From contig JAKTNK010000001.1 in assembly GCA_029593465.1 (NCBI GenBank), positions 62,001 to 126,000 of the forward strand: a stretch of DNA of 64,000 bases. Reading direction: 5' to 3'. Source of the DNA: Streptococcus suis. GTDB lineage: Bacteria; Bacillota; Bacilli; Lactobacillales; Streptococcaceae. How positions within the stretch are numbered: position 1 is the first letter of the stretch; every line of letters begins with the position of its first letter. Of this stretch, positions 27,407 through 36,092 are shown one piece after another. The translations under genes and the position numbers were made by a program. The notes beneath the pieces were generated by a model. The model made no database searches. It worked only from the letters and a program-made list of their open reading frames with translations, and had not been told where the DNA came from.

Positions 27407-28297
27407 ATGAAAACCAAAATTGTTGTGATAGCAGGACCGACAGCGGTCGGGAAAACAGCTCTAGGGGTGACCCTAGCAAAGCGTTTTAATGGTGAGATTA
27501 TTTCAGGAGATAGCCAGCAAGTTTATACCTCCTTGGATATTGGTACTGCCAAGGCTAGCCCTGAAGAGCAAGCAGCCGCTAAGCACCATCTCATCGACGT
27601 TCGTCAGGTGATAGAGGGTTATTCGGCCTTTGATTTTGTTCAGGAAGCGACAAGAGCGATTGAAGATATTACCAGTCGCGGGAAATTACCTATCATTGTT
27701 GGAGGAACGGGGCTTTACCTCCAGAGTCTTTTAGAGGGCTATCATCTCGGAGGGGATTTAGATCAAGCAGCGCTCCTAGCATATCGCAAGGAATTGAGCG
27801 CCCAATCTGACGAGGCTTTGTTCGCTATGCTAAAGGAGCAGCAGTTAAGCCTTTCAGAAGTCAATCGTCGGCGAGCCATCAGAGCTTTGGAATTGGCGCG
27901 TTTTGGCCAAGAATTGACCAATCATGAAACAAACTTAGATGCCTTGGTTCTGGGGCTGACCGATGATCGGAAACGCCTTTATGAGCGGATTAACGCCCGT
28001 GTTGATGCGATGATTGAGCAAGGTTTGTTGGAGGAGGCTAGGTGGCTATATGACCATTACCCTGATGCGCAAGCCACTCGTGGTATTGGCTATAAAGAGC
28101 TCTTTCCTTACTTTGCTGGTCAAGAGACCTTGGAGACCTGTCTGGAGCGCTTAAAGCAAAATACAAGGCGTTTTGCCAAGCGGCAACTAACCTGGTTTCG
28201 CAATCGTATGGCGGTTCCTTTTTACGATGTATCAGCCGATGATTTTCAAGAAGTTATTATGGAGCAGGTCAGCCGATTCTTAAACGAGCAATCCTAA
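27407..28297 (+). CDS. miaA: tRNA dimethylallyltransferase MiaA
   Basis: A 296-residue enzyme adding a dimethylallyl group to N6 of A37 in tRNAs reading UNN codons. Visible are the P-loop GPTAVGKT (10-17), [19 protein letters not shown], and the C-terminal zinc-less helical domain ending with [10 protein letters not shown]. Length is typical. hflX follows behind its own promoter, the same order found in many bacteria. Confidence 0.95.
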   Translation: MKTKIVVIAGPTAVGKTALGVTLAKRFNGEIISGDSQQVYTSLDIGTAKASPEEQAAAKHHLIDVRQVIEGYSAFDFVQEATRAIEDITSRGKLPIIVGGTGLYLQSLLEGYHLGGDLDQAALLAYRKELSAQSDEALFAMLKEQQLSLSEVNRRRAIRALELARFGQELTNHETNLDALVLGLTDDRKRLYERINARVDAMIEQGLLEEARWLYDHYPDAQATRGIGYKELFPYFAGQETLETCLERLKQNTRRFAKRQLTWFRNRMAVPFYDVSADDFQEVIMEQVSRFLNEQS

Positions 28298-28340
28298 GAG
28301 AAGCTATGGTTTTACAATCCCTGTGCATTTGAAATAAATA

Positions 28341-28349
28341 TGCTATAAT
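28341..28349 (+). promoter_or_regulatory. Extended -10 for hflX
   Basis: TGC followed by TATAAT (28344-28349). The expected start lies near 28356, only a few bases before a terminator-like hairpin. Confidence 0.65.
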
Positions 28350-28360
28350 AGATACATTTG

Positions 28361-28384
28361 ATAGTCCATCATGGGCTATTTTTT
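28361..28384 (+). terminator. Terminator-like hairpin in the hflX leader
   Basis: ATAGTCC and GGGCTAT (one G-U pair) with loop ATCAT, then six T. It is either the miaA terminator placed beyond the hflX promoter or an attenuator at the very 5' end of the hflX mRNA. Confidence 0.55.
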
Positions 28385-28417
28385 CGTCAAGATACGATCG
28401 CTTAAGGGGGTGATGAG

Positions 28418-29656
28418 ATGCATGACACACAGCTAAAAAAAGAGCGTGTTATTATTATTGGTGTGGAACTTCAGGAGACAGACCATTTTGAGATGTCTAT
28501 GGAAGAGTTGGCTAGCCTAGCAAGAACGGCAGGTGCCGAGGTGGTTGACTCTTATCGTCAAAAGAGGGAGCGCTATGACAGTAAAACCTTTATCGGCTCG
28601 GGCAAGTTAGAGAGCATCTGCCAAATGGTAGAAGCAGATGAGATTGATACGGTAATTGTCAATAATCGCCTAACACCAAGGCAAAACACCAATTTAGAGT
28701 CAGCCCTAGGTGTCAAGGTCATTGACCGTATGCAGCTGATTTTGGATATTTTTGCGATGAGAGCCCGTAGTTACGAAGGGAAGTTACAGGTTCATTTGGC
28801 ACAGCTCAAGTACATGTTACCACGCTTGGTTGGGCAAGGGGTTATGCTGAGTCGTCAGGCTGGTGGCATCGGCAGTCGTGGTCCGGGTGAGAGCCAACTG
28901 GAGCTTAACCGCCGTTCCATTCGACATCAGATTAACGATATTGAGCGTCAGCTTAAGCTTGTTGAGAAAAATCGCGAAACCATTCGTGATAAGCGGATGG
29001 ATAATCAGGTGTTTAACATTGGCTTAATAGGCTATACAAATGCCGGTAAGTCAACGATTATGAATGTCCTAACTGACAATAAGCAATACGAAGCTGATGA
29101 ACTCTTTGCAACCTTGGATGCGACTACCAAGCAGATTTACCTAAAAGGGCGCTTTCAAGCAACCTTGACGGATACGGTTGGTTTTATTCAGGACCTACCT
29201 ACGGAGTTAGTAGCTGCTTTCAAATCGACACTTGAAGAAAGCCGGCATGTGGATTTGCTCTTGCATGTTATTGATGCTAGTGATCCCAATCACAGTGAGC
29301 ACGAGAAGGTTGTTTTGGATATTTTGAAAGACTTGGACATGTTGGATATCCCTCGTCTAGCCATTTACAATAAAATGGATAAGGTGGTGGATTTCACGGC
29401 GACCGCCTTTCCCAATGTTCGTATTTCGGCAAAAGATAAGGCTTCCCGACAGACGCTTCGTAACCTCATTATTGATGAAATAAGAGACTTGTTTGAGCCA
29501 TTTGCTATTTCGGTACATCAAAAAGACCTCTATAAACTCTACAATCTTGAAACCCTTGCCTTAGTAGATGCTTATCATTTTGAGCATGAAAGTGAGGAAG
29601 TTTCGGGGTATATTGCAGCCAAAAATAAATGGAAGTTAGAAGAATTTTATGACTGA
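28418..29656 (+). CDS. hflX: Ribosome-associated GTPase HflX
   Basis: A 412-residue GTPase that binds the 50S subunit and splits stalled 70S ribosomes. The N-terminal HflX domain (1-175) has the glycine-rich GIGSRGPGESQLE element (150-162). A coiled helical linker precedes the G domain with G1 GYTNAGKS (205-212), DTVGF (G3) and NKMD (G4). AAGGGGGTGATGAG precedes the ATG. It overlaps the next gene by 8 nt and starts an apparent operon through rnz and the SDR gene. Confidence 0.93.
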   Translation: MHDTQLKKERVIIIGVELQETDHFEMSMEELASLARTAGAEVVDSYRQKRERYDSKTFIGSGKLESICQMVEADEIDTVIVNNRLTPRQNTNLESALGVKVIDRMQLILDIFAMRARSYEGKLQVHLAQLKYMLPRLVGQGVMLSRQAGGIGSRGPGESQLELNRRSIRHQINDIERQLKLVEKNRETIRDKRMDNQVFNIGLIGYTNAGKSTIMNVLTDNKQYEADELFATLDATTKQIYLKGRFQATLTDTVGFIQDLPTELVAAFKSTLEESRHVDLLLHVIDASDPNHSEHEKVVLDILKDLDMLDIPRLAIYNKMDKVVDFTATAFPNVRISAKDKASRQTLRNLIIDEIRDLFEPFAISVHQKDLYKLYNLETLALVDAYHFEHESEEVSGYIAAKNKWKLEEFYD

Positions 29657-30287
29657 TTACATCACGCTAGCCTTGACCTATGGTGGCTTTACCAGCCTAG
29701 ATAAGGTTTATTTAGAAGGACAGCTGGCAAGATTAGCTGACTCAGAGAAAATGCGTTTCATTACGCCACCGCCTAGTGTTATCAACGCTTATTTTGCGGA
29801 ACATTATCAAAAGCAAGGGCCAAAAGCTGCGACGGATTATTTTTTTCAACTCTCAAAAGCCCTTGATTTGTTTCAAAAAAATCCCAGTTTTACGGAAGAA
29901 AAGCCGTTTGTGCGCCTCAATCTTTCTGGAAAAGCGTATGGTTTTGCCTATGAAGATGCTTCAGAATTAGCTCAGGTTTTTCCTGAAACAGCAGAAATCA
30001 TAACCCAAACATTATTGAGTGATATCGCACAAATCTTCCCAGATTTTAAGGTCTATCAAGACCAAGGGCGGATTAGACTCAGACCAGTGACCTTTGATGA
30101 AACGATTTTAGAGGAGGTAACCCCAGAGTCGTCTTTGCTGAGCCAGGTTTACCGGCTCAAAGGGGGTGTGATTAAAGTTAAAAGTTTTAATCAAGATGAG
30201 CTAGCAGAGATGGTTGCCACCTACCAAGGTCGTGTTTATTATGGCTTTAGCCAACGGGAATACTTAGCCTATATTTTAAAAGATTAG
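29649..30287 (+). CDS. Conserved streptococcal protein of unknown function
   Basis: A 212-residue soluble protein with no motif I can assign. Homologues at this position (between hflX and rnz) are, as I recall, often labelled cystathionine beta-lyase. The sequence shows no PLP-lysine motif and is far too short for that enzyme, so the label looks wrong. The 8-nt overlap with hflX and 10-bp gap to rnz indicate cotranscription with RNA-related genes. Confidence 0.75.
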   Translation: MTDYITLALTYGGFTSLDKVYLEGQLARLADSEKMRFITPPPSVINAYFAEHYQKQGPKAATDYFFQLSKALDLFQKNPSFTEEKPFVRLNLSGKAYGFAYEDASELAQVFPETAEIITQTLLSDIAQIFPDFKVYQDQGRIRLRPVTFDETILEEVTPESSLLSQVYRLKGGVIKVKSFNQDELAEMVATYQGRVYYGFSQREYLAYILKD

Positions 30288-30297
30288 AAGAGATAAG

Positions 30298-31227
30298 ATG
30301 CAATTACAATTTTTAGGAACAGGAGCAGGTCAGCCATCTAAGGCAAGAAATGTTTCCAGTTTAGTATTGAAGTTATTAGATGAGATTAATGAAGTTTGGA
30401 TGTTTGATTGTGGCGAAGGAACGCAACGTCAAATTTTGGAGACCACTATCAAACCACGAAAAGTTAGTCGTATTTTCATCACCCATCTGCATGGAGATCA
30501 CGTTCTTGGCTTGCCAGGTTTTTTGTTGAGTCGAGCTTTTCAATCCAGTGATGAGCAGACAGACATTGCCATTCATGGGCCAAAAGGCATTAAATCACTG
30601 GTCATGTCCGGTTTGCGTGGGACGGGCTCTCGTTTGCCTTACCGGATTCATTTTCATGAGTTGGATGCTGAACATCTTGGCAAAATTCTGGAAACGGATA
30701 AGTTTGTTGTCTATGCTGAAGCGCTTGATCACAGTATTTTCTGTATCGGTTATCGGGTGGTTCAAAAAGATTTGGAAGGTAGCTTAAATGCAGCGGCTTT
30801 GAAGGCAGCAGGCGTTCCGTTTGGTCCCTTATTTGGAGAAATCAAAAACGGGCAAGATGTTGTTTTAGAGGACGGCACTACCATTGTTGCGAAAGACTAT
30901 ATCTCTGAGCCCAAGAAGGGCAAGGTGATTACGATATTGGGAGACACACGCAAAACCAATGCCAGTGTTCGCCTTGGTCTAGGAGCAGATGTCTTGGTTC
31001 ATGAATCGACTTATGGTAAGGGAGACGAGGCCTTAGCCAAAGCACATGGGCATTCCACCAATATGCAGGCTGCCATGGTGGCCAAAGAAGCCTCTGCCAA
31101 AAAATTGCTGCTCAATCATATCAGCCCACGCTTTTTATCACGTGATTGCCGACAATTAGAGAGAGACGCGGCAACCATTTTTGAGCCTGTTAAGGTTGTT
31201 TTTGACTTGGATGAGGTAGAGATTTAA
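30298..31227 (+). CDS. rnz: Ribonuclease Z
   Basis: A 309-residue metallo-beta-lactamase-fold nuclease that trims tRNA 3' ends. The zinc motif HLHGDH is at 63-68, with GLPGFL following. Further ligands are the GDTR Asp and the late NHISPRF His, plus an HST motif. Length suits the short bacterial form. AGAAGAGATAAG precedes the ATG. It overlaps the SDR gene by one base. Confidence 0.95.
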   Translation: MQLQFLGTGAGQPSKARNVSSLVLKLLDEINEVWMFDCGEGTQRQILETTIKPRKVSRIFITHLHGDHVLGLPGFLLSRAFQSSDEQTDIAIHGPKGIKSLVMSGLRGTGSRLPYRIHFHELDAEHLGKILETDKFVVYAEALDHSIFCIGYRVVQKDLEGSLNAAALKAAGVPFGPLFGEIKNGQDVVLEDGTTIVAKDYISEPKKGKVITILGDTRKTNASVRLGLGADVLVHESTYGKGDEALAKAHGHSTNMQAAMVAKEASAKKLLLNHISPRFLSRDCRQLERDAATIFEPVKVVFDLDEVEI

Positions 31228-31991
31228 TGAGCCAACGGATTATTGTGATAACAGGAGCTTCAGGTGGTATCGCTGAAGAAATGATAAAACGCTTGCCCAG
31301 TGAAGATGGCTTGATTCTCTTAGGGCGAGATCAGCAGAAGCTAGAAGAAAAATACCGTCATGTGTCGAATAAGACCTGTATTGGTTTGGATATTACCGAT
31401 AAAAAAGCCCTTCAATCAGTGGTCGATCAGATTTACTTGAAATATGGCCGTATTGATATTTTTATCAATAACGCAGGATTTGGCGAGTTCAAAGCCTACG
31501 ACCAATTTGATTTTGATAGTATTGAAGAGATGTTTGAGGTCAACACTCTGGCGACGATTCATTTTTCACGCCTGGTGGGCAAGCGGATGGCTGAGCAAGG
31601 ACATGGACACATCATCAATATTGCCTCTATGGCTGGTTTGATTGCTTCAGCAAAATCGACCATTTACTCAGCGAGTAAATTTGCAGTGATTGGCTTTTCT
31701 AATGCCTTGCGCTTAGAGCTTGCAGATGCTAAGGTCTATGTCACCACAGTCAATCCAGGTCCCATTGAGACGACCTTCTTTGATAAGGCTGATCCAACAG
31801 GACAATACCTCCAAAGCGTTGAGCGTTTTAGTTTGAAGCCAGATTTGGTTGCTAAACGTATTATCAAGATTTTTGGAAAAAACAAACGTGAGCTAAACAT
31901 GCCTTTTGCCTTAGCTGCGGCTTATAAACTGTATGTCCTATTTCCAAAGACCAGTGATTTCCTAGCACGTAAGGTGTTTAACTTTAAGTAA
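31227..31991 (+). CDS. Short-chain dehydrogenase/reductase
   Basis: A 254-residue classical SDR: cofactor loop TGASGGIAE (9-17), NNAG (81-84), catalytic Ser134, Tyr147 and Lys151 (YSASK). It oxidises or reduces an unknown substrate with NAD(P). The ATG shares a base with the rnz stop. It is the last gene of the hflX operon, ended by the hairpin at 32043. Confidence 0.88.
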   Translation: MSQRIIVITGASGGIAEEMIKRLPSEDGLILLGRDQQKLEEKYRHVSNKTCIGLDITDKKALQSVVDQIYLKYGRIDIFINNAGFGEFKAYDQFDFDSIEEMFEVNTLATIHFSRLVGKRMAEQGHGHIINIASMAGLIASAKSTIYSASKFAVIGFSNALRLELADAKVYVTTVNPGPIETTFFDKADPTGQYLQSVERFSLKPDLVAKRIIKIFGKNKRELNMPFALAAAYKLYVLFPKTSDFLARKVFNFK

Positions 31992-32042
31992 TGATAGCCA
32001 TTAGTGATGCTTTAAGTCCCTGTCCTTGGCTGTTTATCCGAG

Positions 32043-32078
32043 CCTAAGAATGAATCTTAGGCGTTTTTTTGCTATAAT
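32043..32078 (+). promoter_or_regulatory. Terminator fused to the recJ promoter
   Basis: CCTAAGA and TCTTAGG form a terminator stem followed by CG and seven T (32064-32070). The last T starts the extended -10 TGC-TATAAT (32070-32078) that drives recJ. The T-tract therefore lies within the promoter spacer. Confidence 0.7.
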
Positions 32079-32113
32079 AATAAGGATTTATCGGAAAAAG
32101 AAATGAGACAAGA

Positions 32114-34318
32114 ATGATACGGTCTAAATACGATTGGAAAATCAATACCAAGGAGCCAGACGATGGCTTTTTTAAACTGGCTAAACAACAAGGCTTAAAT
32201 GCACTTGCGGCTAAATTATTGGTGGAACGTGGTCTTTCTACCGCAGAAGCCCTGGAATCATTTTTAAGAGCTGATTTATCAGACCTACATGATCCTTTTT
32301 TGTTGAGCGATATGGAAAAGGCTGTGAATCGTATTCGGCAAGCGATTGAGCATGCTGAAACCATTTTAGTTTATGGCGACTATGATGCTGATGGTATGAC
32401 GAGCGCCAGCATTATCAAGGAAGCCTTAGAGATGATGGGGGCTGAGGTTCGGGTCTATCTTCCTAATCGATTTACGGACGGTTATGGCCCCAATCAGAGC
32501 GTTTATCGTTATTTTATTGAACAAGAAGCGATTTCTCTTATTGTAACCGTTGATAATGGGGTCGCAGGTCATGAGGCGATTGCTTATGCCAAAGAGCAGG
32601 GTGTTGATGTTATTGTGACAGACCATCATAGCCTACCAGAGACTTTGCCAGATGCCTTTGCGATTGTTCATCCAGAACATCCCAAGGCTGGCTATCCGTT
32701 TCCTCATTTGGCAGGCTGTGGGGTTGCTTTTAAGCTGGCCTGTGCCTTACTAGAGACGGTTCCGGTAGAGCTGTTGGATTTAGTTGCTATTGGAACGATC
32801 GCTGATATGGTGAGTTTAACCGATGAGAACCGTGTTATGGTGAAGGTTGGTTTGGAGATGCTCAAGCACACCGAGCGGATTGGTTTACAAGAATTATTAC
32901 AAGTATCTGACATTGATATGGATACTATTACCGAAGAGACCGTCGGCTTTAACATTGCGCCTCAACTCAATGCCCTTGGTCGTCTGGATGATCCCAACCC
33001 AGCTATTGAACTCTTAACGGGATTTGATGACGAGGAAGCGCACAAGATTGCCCTTATCATTAAAGAAAAAAATGACGAGCGAAAGATATTGGTTCAGCAG
33101 ATTTACGATGAGGCTATGAGCATGGTAGATCTCACGAAGCCTGTACAAGTCCTAGCCAAAGAGGGTTGGCATCCCGGTGTTTTAGGGATTGTTGCGGGTC
33201 ATATTATGGAAAATATCTCTCAGACAGTCATTGTTTTGAACATTGAGAATGGTTCGGCTAAGGGGTCGGCACGGAGCTTAGAAGCTCTTGATATTTTTGA
33301 TGCATTGAACCCTCACCGAGATATGTTTACAGCTTTTGGAGGACATGCAGGTGCGGCAGGTATGACATTACCTGTTGAGCAACTAGGGAGGCTTTCGGAT
33401 TTACTGTGTCAGTATGTTGAGGAAAAAGGCATCGATACGAGTGCTAAAAATACCCTTGTCGTAGATGAAGCGTTGACATTGTCTGAGTTAAGCCTGGAGT
33501 CTTTAAAAAATGTCGAGCGTCTAGCTCCGTTTGGCATGGATAATAACAAGCCTGTCTTTTGGCTAAAGGATTTTACGGTTTTACAAGCGAGAACCATGGG
33601 CCAAGAGAATGCTCACTTAAAACTCAAGGTCAGTCAGGATGACAAAGAGGTTGATGTGGTTGCCTTTAATCAAGGCAAGCTTGTTCAGGAGTTTCAACAG
33701 GCGCAAAACCTCGAATTAGCAGTGACCTTATCTGTCAATGTTTGGAATGGTCAAACAACCCTACAGTTAATGTTGGTGGATGCACGTGTGAACGGTGTTC
33801 AGCTTTACGATATTCGTGCCAAAAATAGTCCCCTCCCACCCGATGTTCCCTTATTGAATGCTGATTTAAAGAATAGTCATCGTGCAGTTTTGGTTGAGCT
33901 ACCAGATTCTCCAGATGAGGTCAAAAGCTGGTTTGCTGCTAATCCCTTAGAGGTACTTTACTTTAAAAACACCATTAACCCCCCTTATTACCTATCGGGA
34001 TATGGGACTCGGCAACAGTATGCCAAGCTTTACAAGACCCTTTATCAATTTCCAGAGTTTGATATTCGTTATAAACTAAAAGAGTTAGGTCACTACCTCA
34101 ATATTGAGGTATTTCTCTTGATTAAGATGATTCAAATTTTTGAAGAGCTGGGCTTTGTGACGATAACAGATGGTGTGATGACGGTCAATAAAGCGGCTGA
34201 TAAAAAAGCGATTGAGACCAGTCGTATTTTTCAAGACCTCAAAGAAACGGTGGAATACCAGGAATTGATGGCTTTAGGAAGCCCACAAGCGATTTATGAA
34301 TGGTTAAAGGAGTCCTGA
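32114..34318 (+). CDS. recJ: Single-strand-specific 5'-3' exonuclease RecJ
   Basis: A 734-residue DHH phosphoesterase acting in recombination and mismatch/base-excision repair. Catalytic motifs are GDYDADG (Asp89, Asp91, Asp93), DHH (170-172), and the DHHA1 domain with GGHAGAAG. Length is normal for Gram-positive RecJ, which has an extra C-terminal domain. No strong Shine-Dalgarno precedes ATG 32114. A four-codon mini-ORF (ATG AGA CAA GAA TGA, from 32103) ends overlapping the recJ ATG and may couple translation. The stop overlaps the next gene. Confidence 0.95.
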   Translation: MIRSKYDWKINTKEPDDGFFKLAKQQGLNALAAKLLVERGLSTAEALESFLRADLSDLHDPFLLSDMEKAVNRIRQAIEHAETILVYGDYDADGMTSASIIKEALEMMGAEVRVYLPNRFTDGYGPNQSVYRYFIEQEAISLIVTVDNGVAGHEAIAYAKEQGVDVIVTDHHSLPETLPDAFAIVHPEHPKAGYPFPHLAGCGVAFKLACALLETVPVELLDLVAIGTIADMVSLTDENRVMVKVGLEMLKHTERIGLQELLQVSDIDMDTITEETVGFNIAPQLNALGRLDDPNPAIELLTGFDDEEAHKIALIIKEKNDERKILVQQIYDEAMSMVDLTKPVQVLAKEGWHPGVLGIVAGHIMENISQTVIVLNIENGSAKGSARSLEALDIFDALNPHRDMFTAFGGHAGAAGMTLPVEQLGRLSDLLCQYVEEKGIDTSAKNTLVVDEALTLSELSLESLKNVERLAPFGMDNNKPVFWLKDFTVLQARTMGQENAHLKLKVSQDDKEVDVVAFNQGKLVQEFQQAQNLELAVTLSVNVWNGQTTLQLMLVDARVNGVQLYDIRAKNSPLPPDVPLLNADLKNSHRAVLVELPDSPDEVKSWFAANPLEVLYFKNTINPPYYLSGYGTRQQYAKLYKTLYQFPEFDIRYKLKELGHYLNIEVFLLIKMIQIFEELGFVTITDGVMTVNKAADKKAIETSRIFQDLKETVEYQELMALGSPQAIYEWLKES

Positions 34319-34671
34319 TGGAAAATCTAGCTAGAGTAAACCTTCACTTAACAGACGATGTCTTAACCATCAATGCTGACTATCTGTTAACCATCAACTT
34401 TGAAACGGTATCAGAAGAGACAATCAGTCAGCTACAACTGTGCTTTGTGCCAGAATTTTGGCAGCAGCGTCATGCTTTTCCAGACAAGGGAGAGTTGCTG
34501 CAAACCGCCCTTTTAGGGCGAGATATTCGAGCGCTTTCCTTGCTCACTCGAGAGGGAAAGCTTCAGTTTTATAGTCTTCCTTACAGAGGTAATCGCTACG
34601 GTGGCAATGATTGGCAACGTGCAGGATTGTTAGAAGATGAGCGGCTAGTCATTATGATAGGAGAACGCTAA
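34318..34671 (+). CDS. Small protein of unknown function coupled to recJ
   Basis: A 117-residue soluble protein with beta-rich N-terminus and a basic, glycine-rich segment (LPYRGNRYGGNDWQR). It starts at the ATG overlapping the recJ stop (TGATG) and its own stop overlaps the next start (TAATG). AAAGGAG lies 6 nt upstream. No recognised domain. Strict coupling between RecJ and a pyrimidine-dimer-glycosylase-like protein suggests a DNA repair accessory. Confidence 0.7.
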   Translation: MENLARVNLHLTDDVLTINADYLLTINFETVSEETISQLQLCFVPEFWQQRHAFPDKGELLQTALLGRDIRALSLLTREGKLQFYSLPYRGNRYGGNDWQRAGLLEDERLVIMIGER

Positions 34672-35042
34672 TGAGACTATGGCACGAAAGATTACTGCCG
34701 TTTTTGCCTCGCCAACAACTACTTGGTCAACATCGTGAATGTGCTGCCCTTAGAGGTGCTGGTTGGGGAAAGCCACACGCAACAGTGAATTATGTTTTTA
34801 ATCACTCACCTTACCTGCTTTACCGTTATCACCTCTTGCTAATGGAGGAGATGGAAAAAAGGGGGTATCAACCAGATCCTCTTTGGAAAAAGGCACACTA
34901 TCGAGGCAAAGTAGCAGAAGCCTATGCTGAATTGGAACCCCTAAGAGTAACTACCCCTATTTATCCAGAGCACGATGAGGCTTACTTGGTAGAATGTTTG
35001 GAAAATTTAGCAGCAAAAGGCATTTTTATCACGATTGACTGA
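34671..35042 (+). CDS. Pyrimidine dimer DNA glycosylase-like protein (TIGR02328 type)
   Basis: A 123-residue protein with the conserved MRLWHERLLPFLPRQQLLGQ start. The HRECAALRG and YHLLLMEEMEKRGY segments follow, as in the TIGR02328/Pyr_excise group related to T4 endonuclease V. In T4 endonuclease V the N-terminal Thr is catalytic; here the mature N-terminus would be Met/Arg, so activity is not assured. Position directly behind recJ fits a role in base excision or UV damage repair. Confidence 0.75.
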   Translation: MRLWHERLLPFLPRQQLLGQHRECAALRGAGWGKPHATVNYVFNHSPYLLYRYHLLLMEEMEKRGYQPDPLWKKAHYRGKVAEAYAELEPLRVTTPIYPEHDEAYLVECLENLAAKGIFITID

Positions 35043-35070
35043 CGTTAATATGTCAACTTCTGGAAAATCA

Positions 35071-35079
35071 TGGTATAAT
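35071..35079 (+). promoter_or_regulatory. Extended -10 for apt
   Basis: TGG followed by TATAAT (35074-35079), giving a leader of about 75 nt that carries a displaced Shine-Dalgarno and a hairpin. Confidence 0.7.
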
Positions 35080-35114
35080 AGTTCGTAAAAATAATTTTGA
35101 CGACACTCAAAAAT

Positions 35115-35160
35115 AGGAAAGGATGTGCGGTTTCTAAGTTCTTGTAACCGCAAAAAGATT
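35115..35160 (+). promoter_or_regulatory. Shine-Dalgarno - hairpin - AUG arrangement of apt
   Basis: AGGAAAGGA (35115-35123) lies 37 nt before ATG 35161. Between them TGCGGTT (35126-35132) pairs with AACCGCA (35146-35152) around a 13-nt loop. Folding this 27-nt hairpin would reduce the effective spacing to about 10 nt. A GTG at 35125, in frame with apt, is an alternative start. Confidence 0.5.
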
Positions 35161-35679
35161 ATGGATTTAACAAAATACATCGCATCAATTGACAATTACC
35201 CTCAAGAAGGCATCACCTTTCGTGATATTTCGCCATTGATGGCTAATGGAAAAGCCTACAGTTACGCCGTTCGAGAGATTGCCCAATACGCTTGTGACCA
35301 TGATATTGACATGATTGTGGGCCCAGAAGCGCGTGGTTTTATTATCGGTTGTCCGGTAGCGGTTGAGCTTGGGATTGGTTTTGCTCCAGTTCGTAAGCCA
35401 GGGAAGTTGCCACGCGAAGTGATTTCAGCAGATTATGAAAAAGAATACGGTGTTGACACGTTAACCATGCACGCCGATGCCGTTAAACCTGGTCAGCGTG
35501 TTTTGATTGTTGATGATCTTTTAGCAACCGGTGGGACAGTTAAAGCCACTATCGAACTCATTGAAAAATTAGGCGGTGTTGTCGCTGGCTGTGCCTTCCT
35601 AATTGAGTTGGATGGTCTCAATGGTCGTGAAACTATTGGTGATTACGATACTAAGGTATTGATGAATTTTCCAGGTTAG
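35161..35679 (+). CDS. apt: Adenine phosphoribosyltransferase
   Basis: A 172-residue purine salvage enzyme forming AMP from adenine and PRPP. The PRPP-binding motif [13 protein letters not shown] is at 114-126; GPEARGF and the [10 protein letters not shown] loop are also present. Length and N-terminus ([10 protein letters not shown]) match other streptococcal Apt proteins, which supports ATG 35161 despite no Shine-Dalgarno in the usual place. Confidence 0.95.
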   Translation: MDLTKYIASIDNYPQEGITFRDISPLMANGKAYSYAVREIAQYACDHDIDMIVGPEARGFIIGCPVAVELGIGFAPVRKPGKLPREVISADYEKEYGVDTLTMHADAVKPGQRVLIVDDLLATGGTVKATIELIEKLGGVVAGCAFLIELDGLNGRETIGDYDTKVLMNFPG

Positions 35680-36092
35680 TGGTTAACTGCACAAACGATA
35701 GCTTAAGCTGGTTTGCCTAAAGTTAAACTGAGCACAAACGCCTTCTCTTGTCCTAATAGTTGTGATGACTAGAGGAGGAGGGGTGTTTTAGGCTCATTTG
35801 TGGGAATAGACTACTTTGTCTTTCTAATATAGCCTTTTAAAGGGGTAAGGTATCGGTCTTTATAAGCAGTGTTCCTAAAATGATTTAAACTATCTTGTTC
35901 ATTATGTGACATGATAAAGCTAGCTATCTCAGCGCTAGCAATGGTTTTAGATAAAAAAGGACTTGATTTGGCAAAGTCACAGAAGGACAGTCAAATAGGC
36001 GAATGCTTTGTGACAATAAGGTGTTTTAGGAACAGATTAAAGGACATCACATTATTGGGAAGAACAGCAAAAAGACAACATAGAGGATTTTG
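35680..36092. other. 413-bp gap after apt with nested inverted repeats
   Basis: No convincing gene. An imperfect G-U-rich hairpin (about 35730-35795) may end apt. GTTCCTAAAA (35873-35882) and TTTTAGGAAC (36027-36036) are a perfect 10-bp inverted pair enclosing about 145 bp. Inside it GTCACA pairs with TGTGAC. A 60-codon open frame spans it without a Shine-Dalgarno. It could be a small non-autonomous repeat element or dead DNA; no target duplication is seen. Confidence 0.35.

Noticed and set aside
29649-30287. Cystathionine beta-lyase as the product of the gene between hflX and rnz
   Set aside because: The protein has 212 residues, no PLP-binding lysine motif and none of the conserved blocks of that enzyme family. 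The label is probably inherited.
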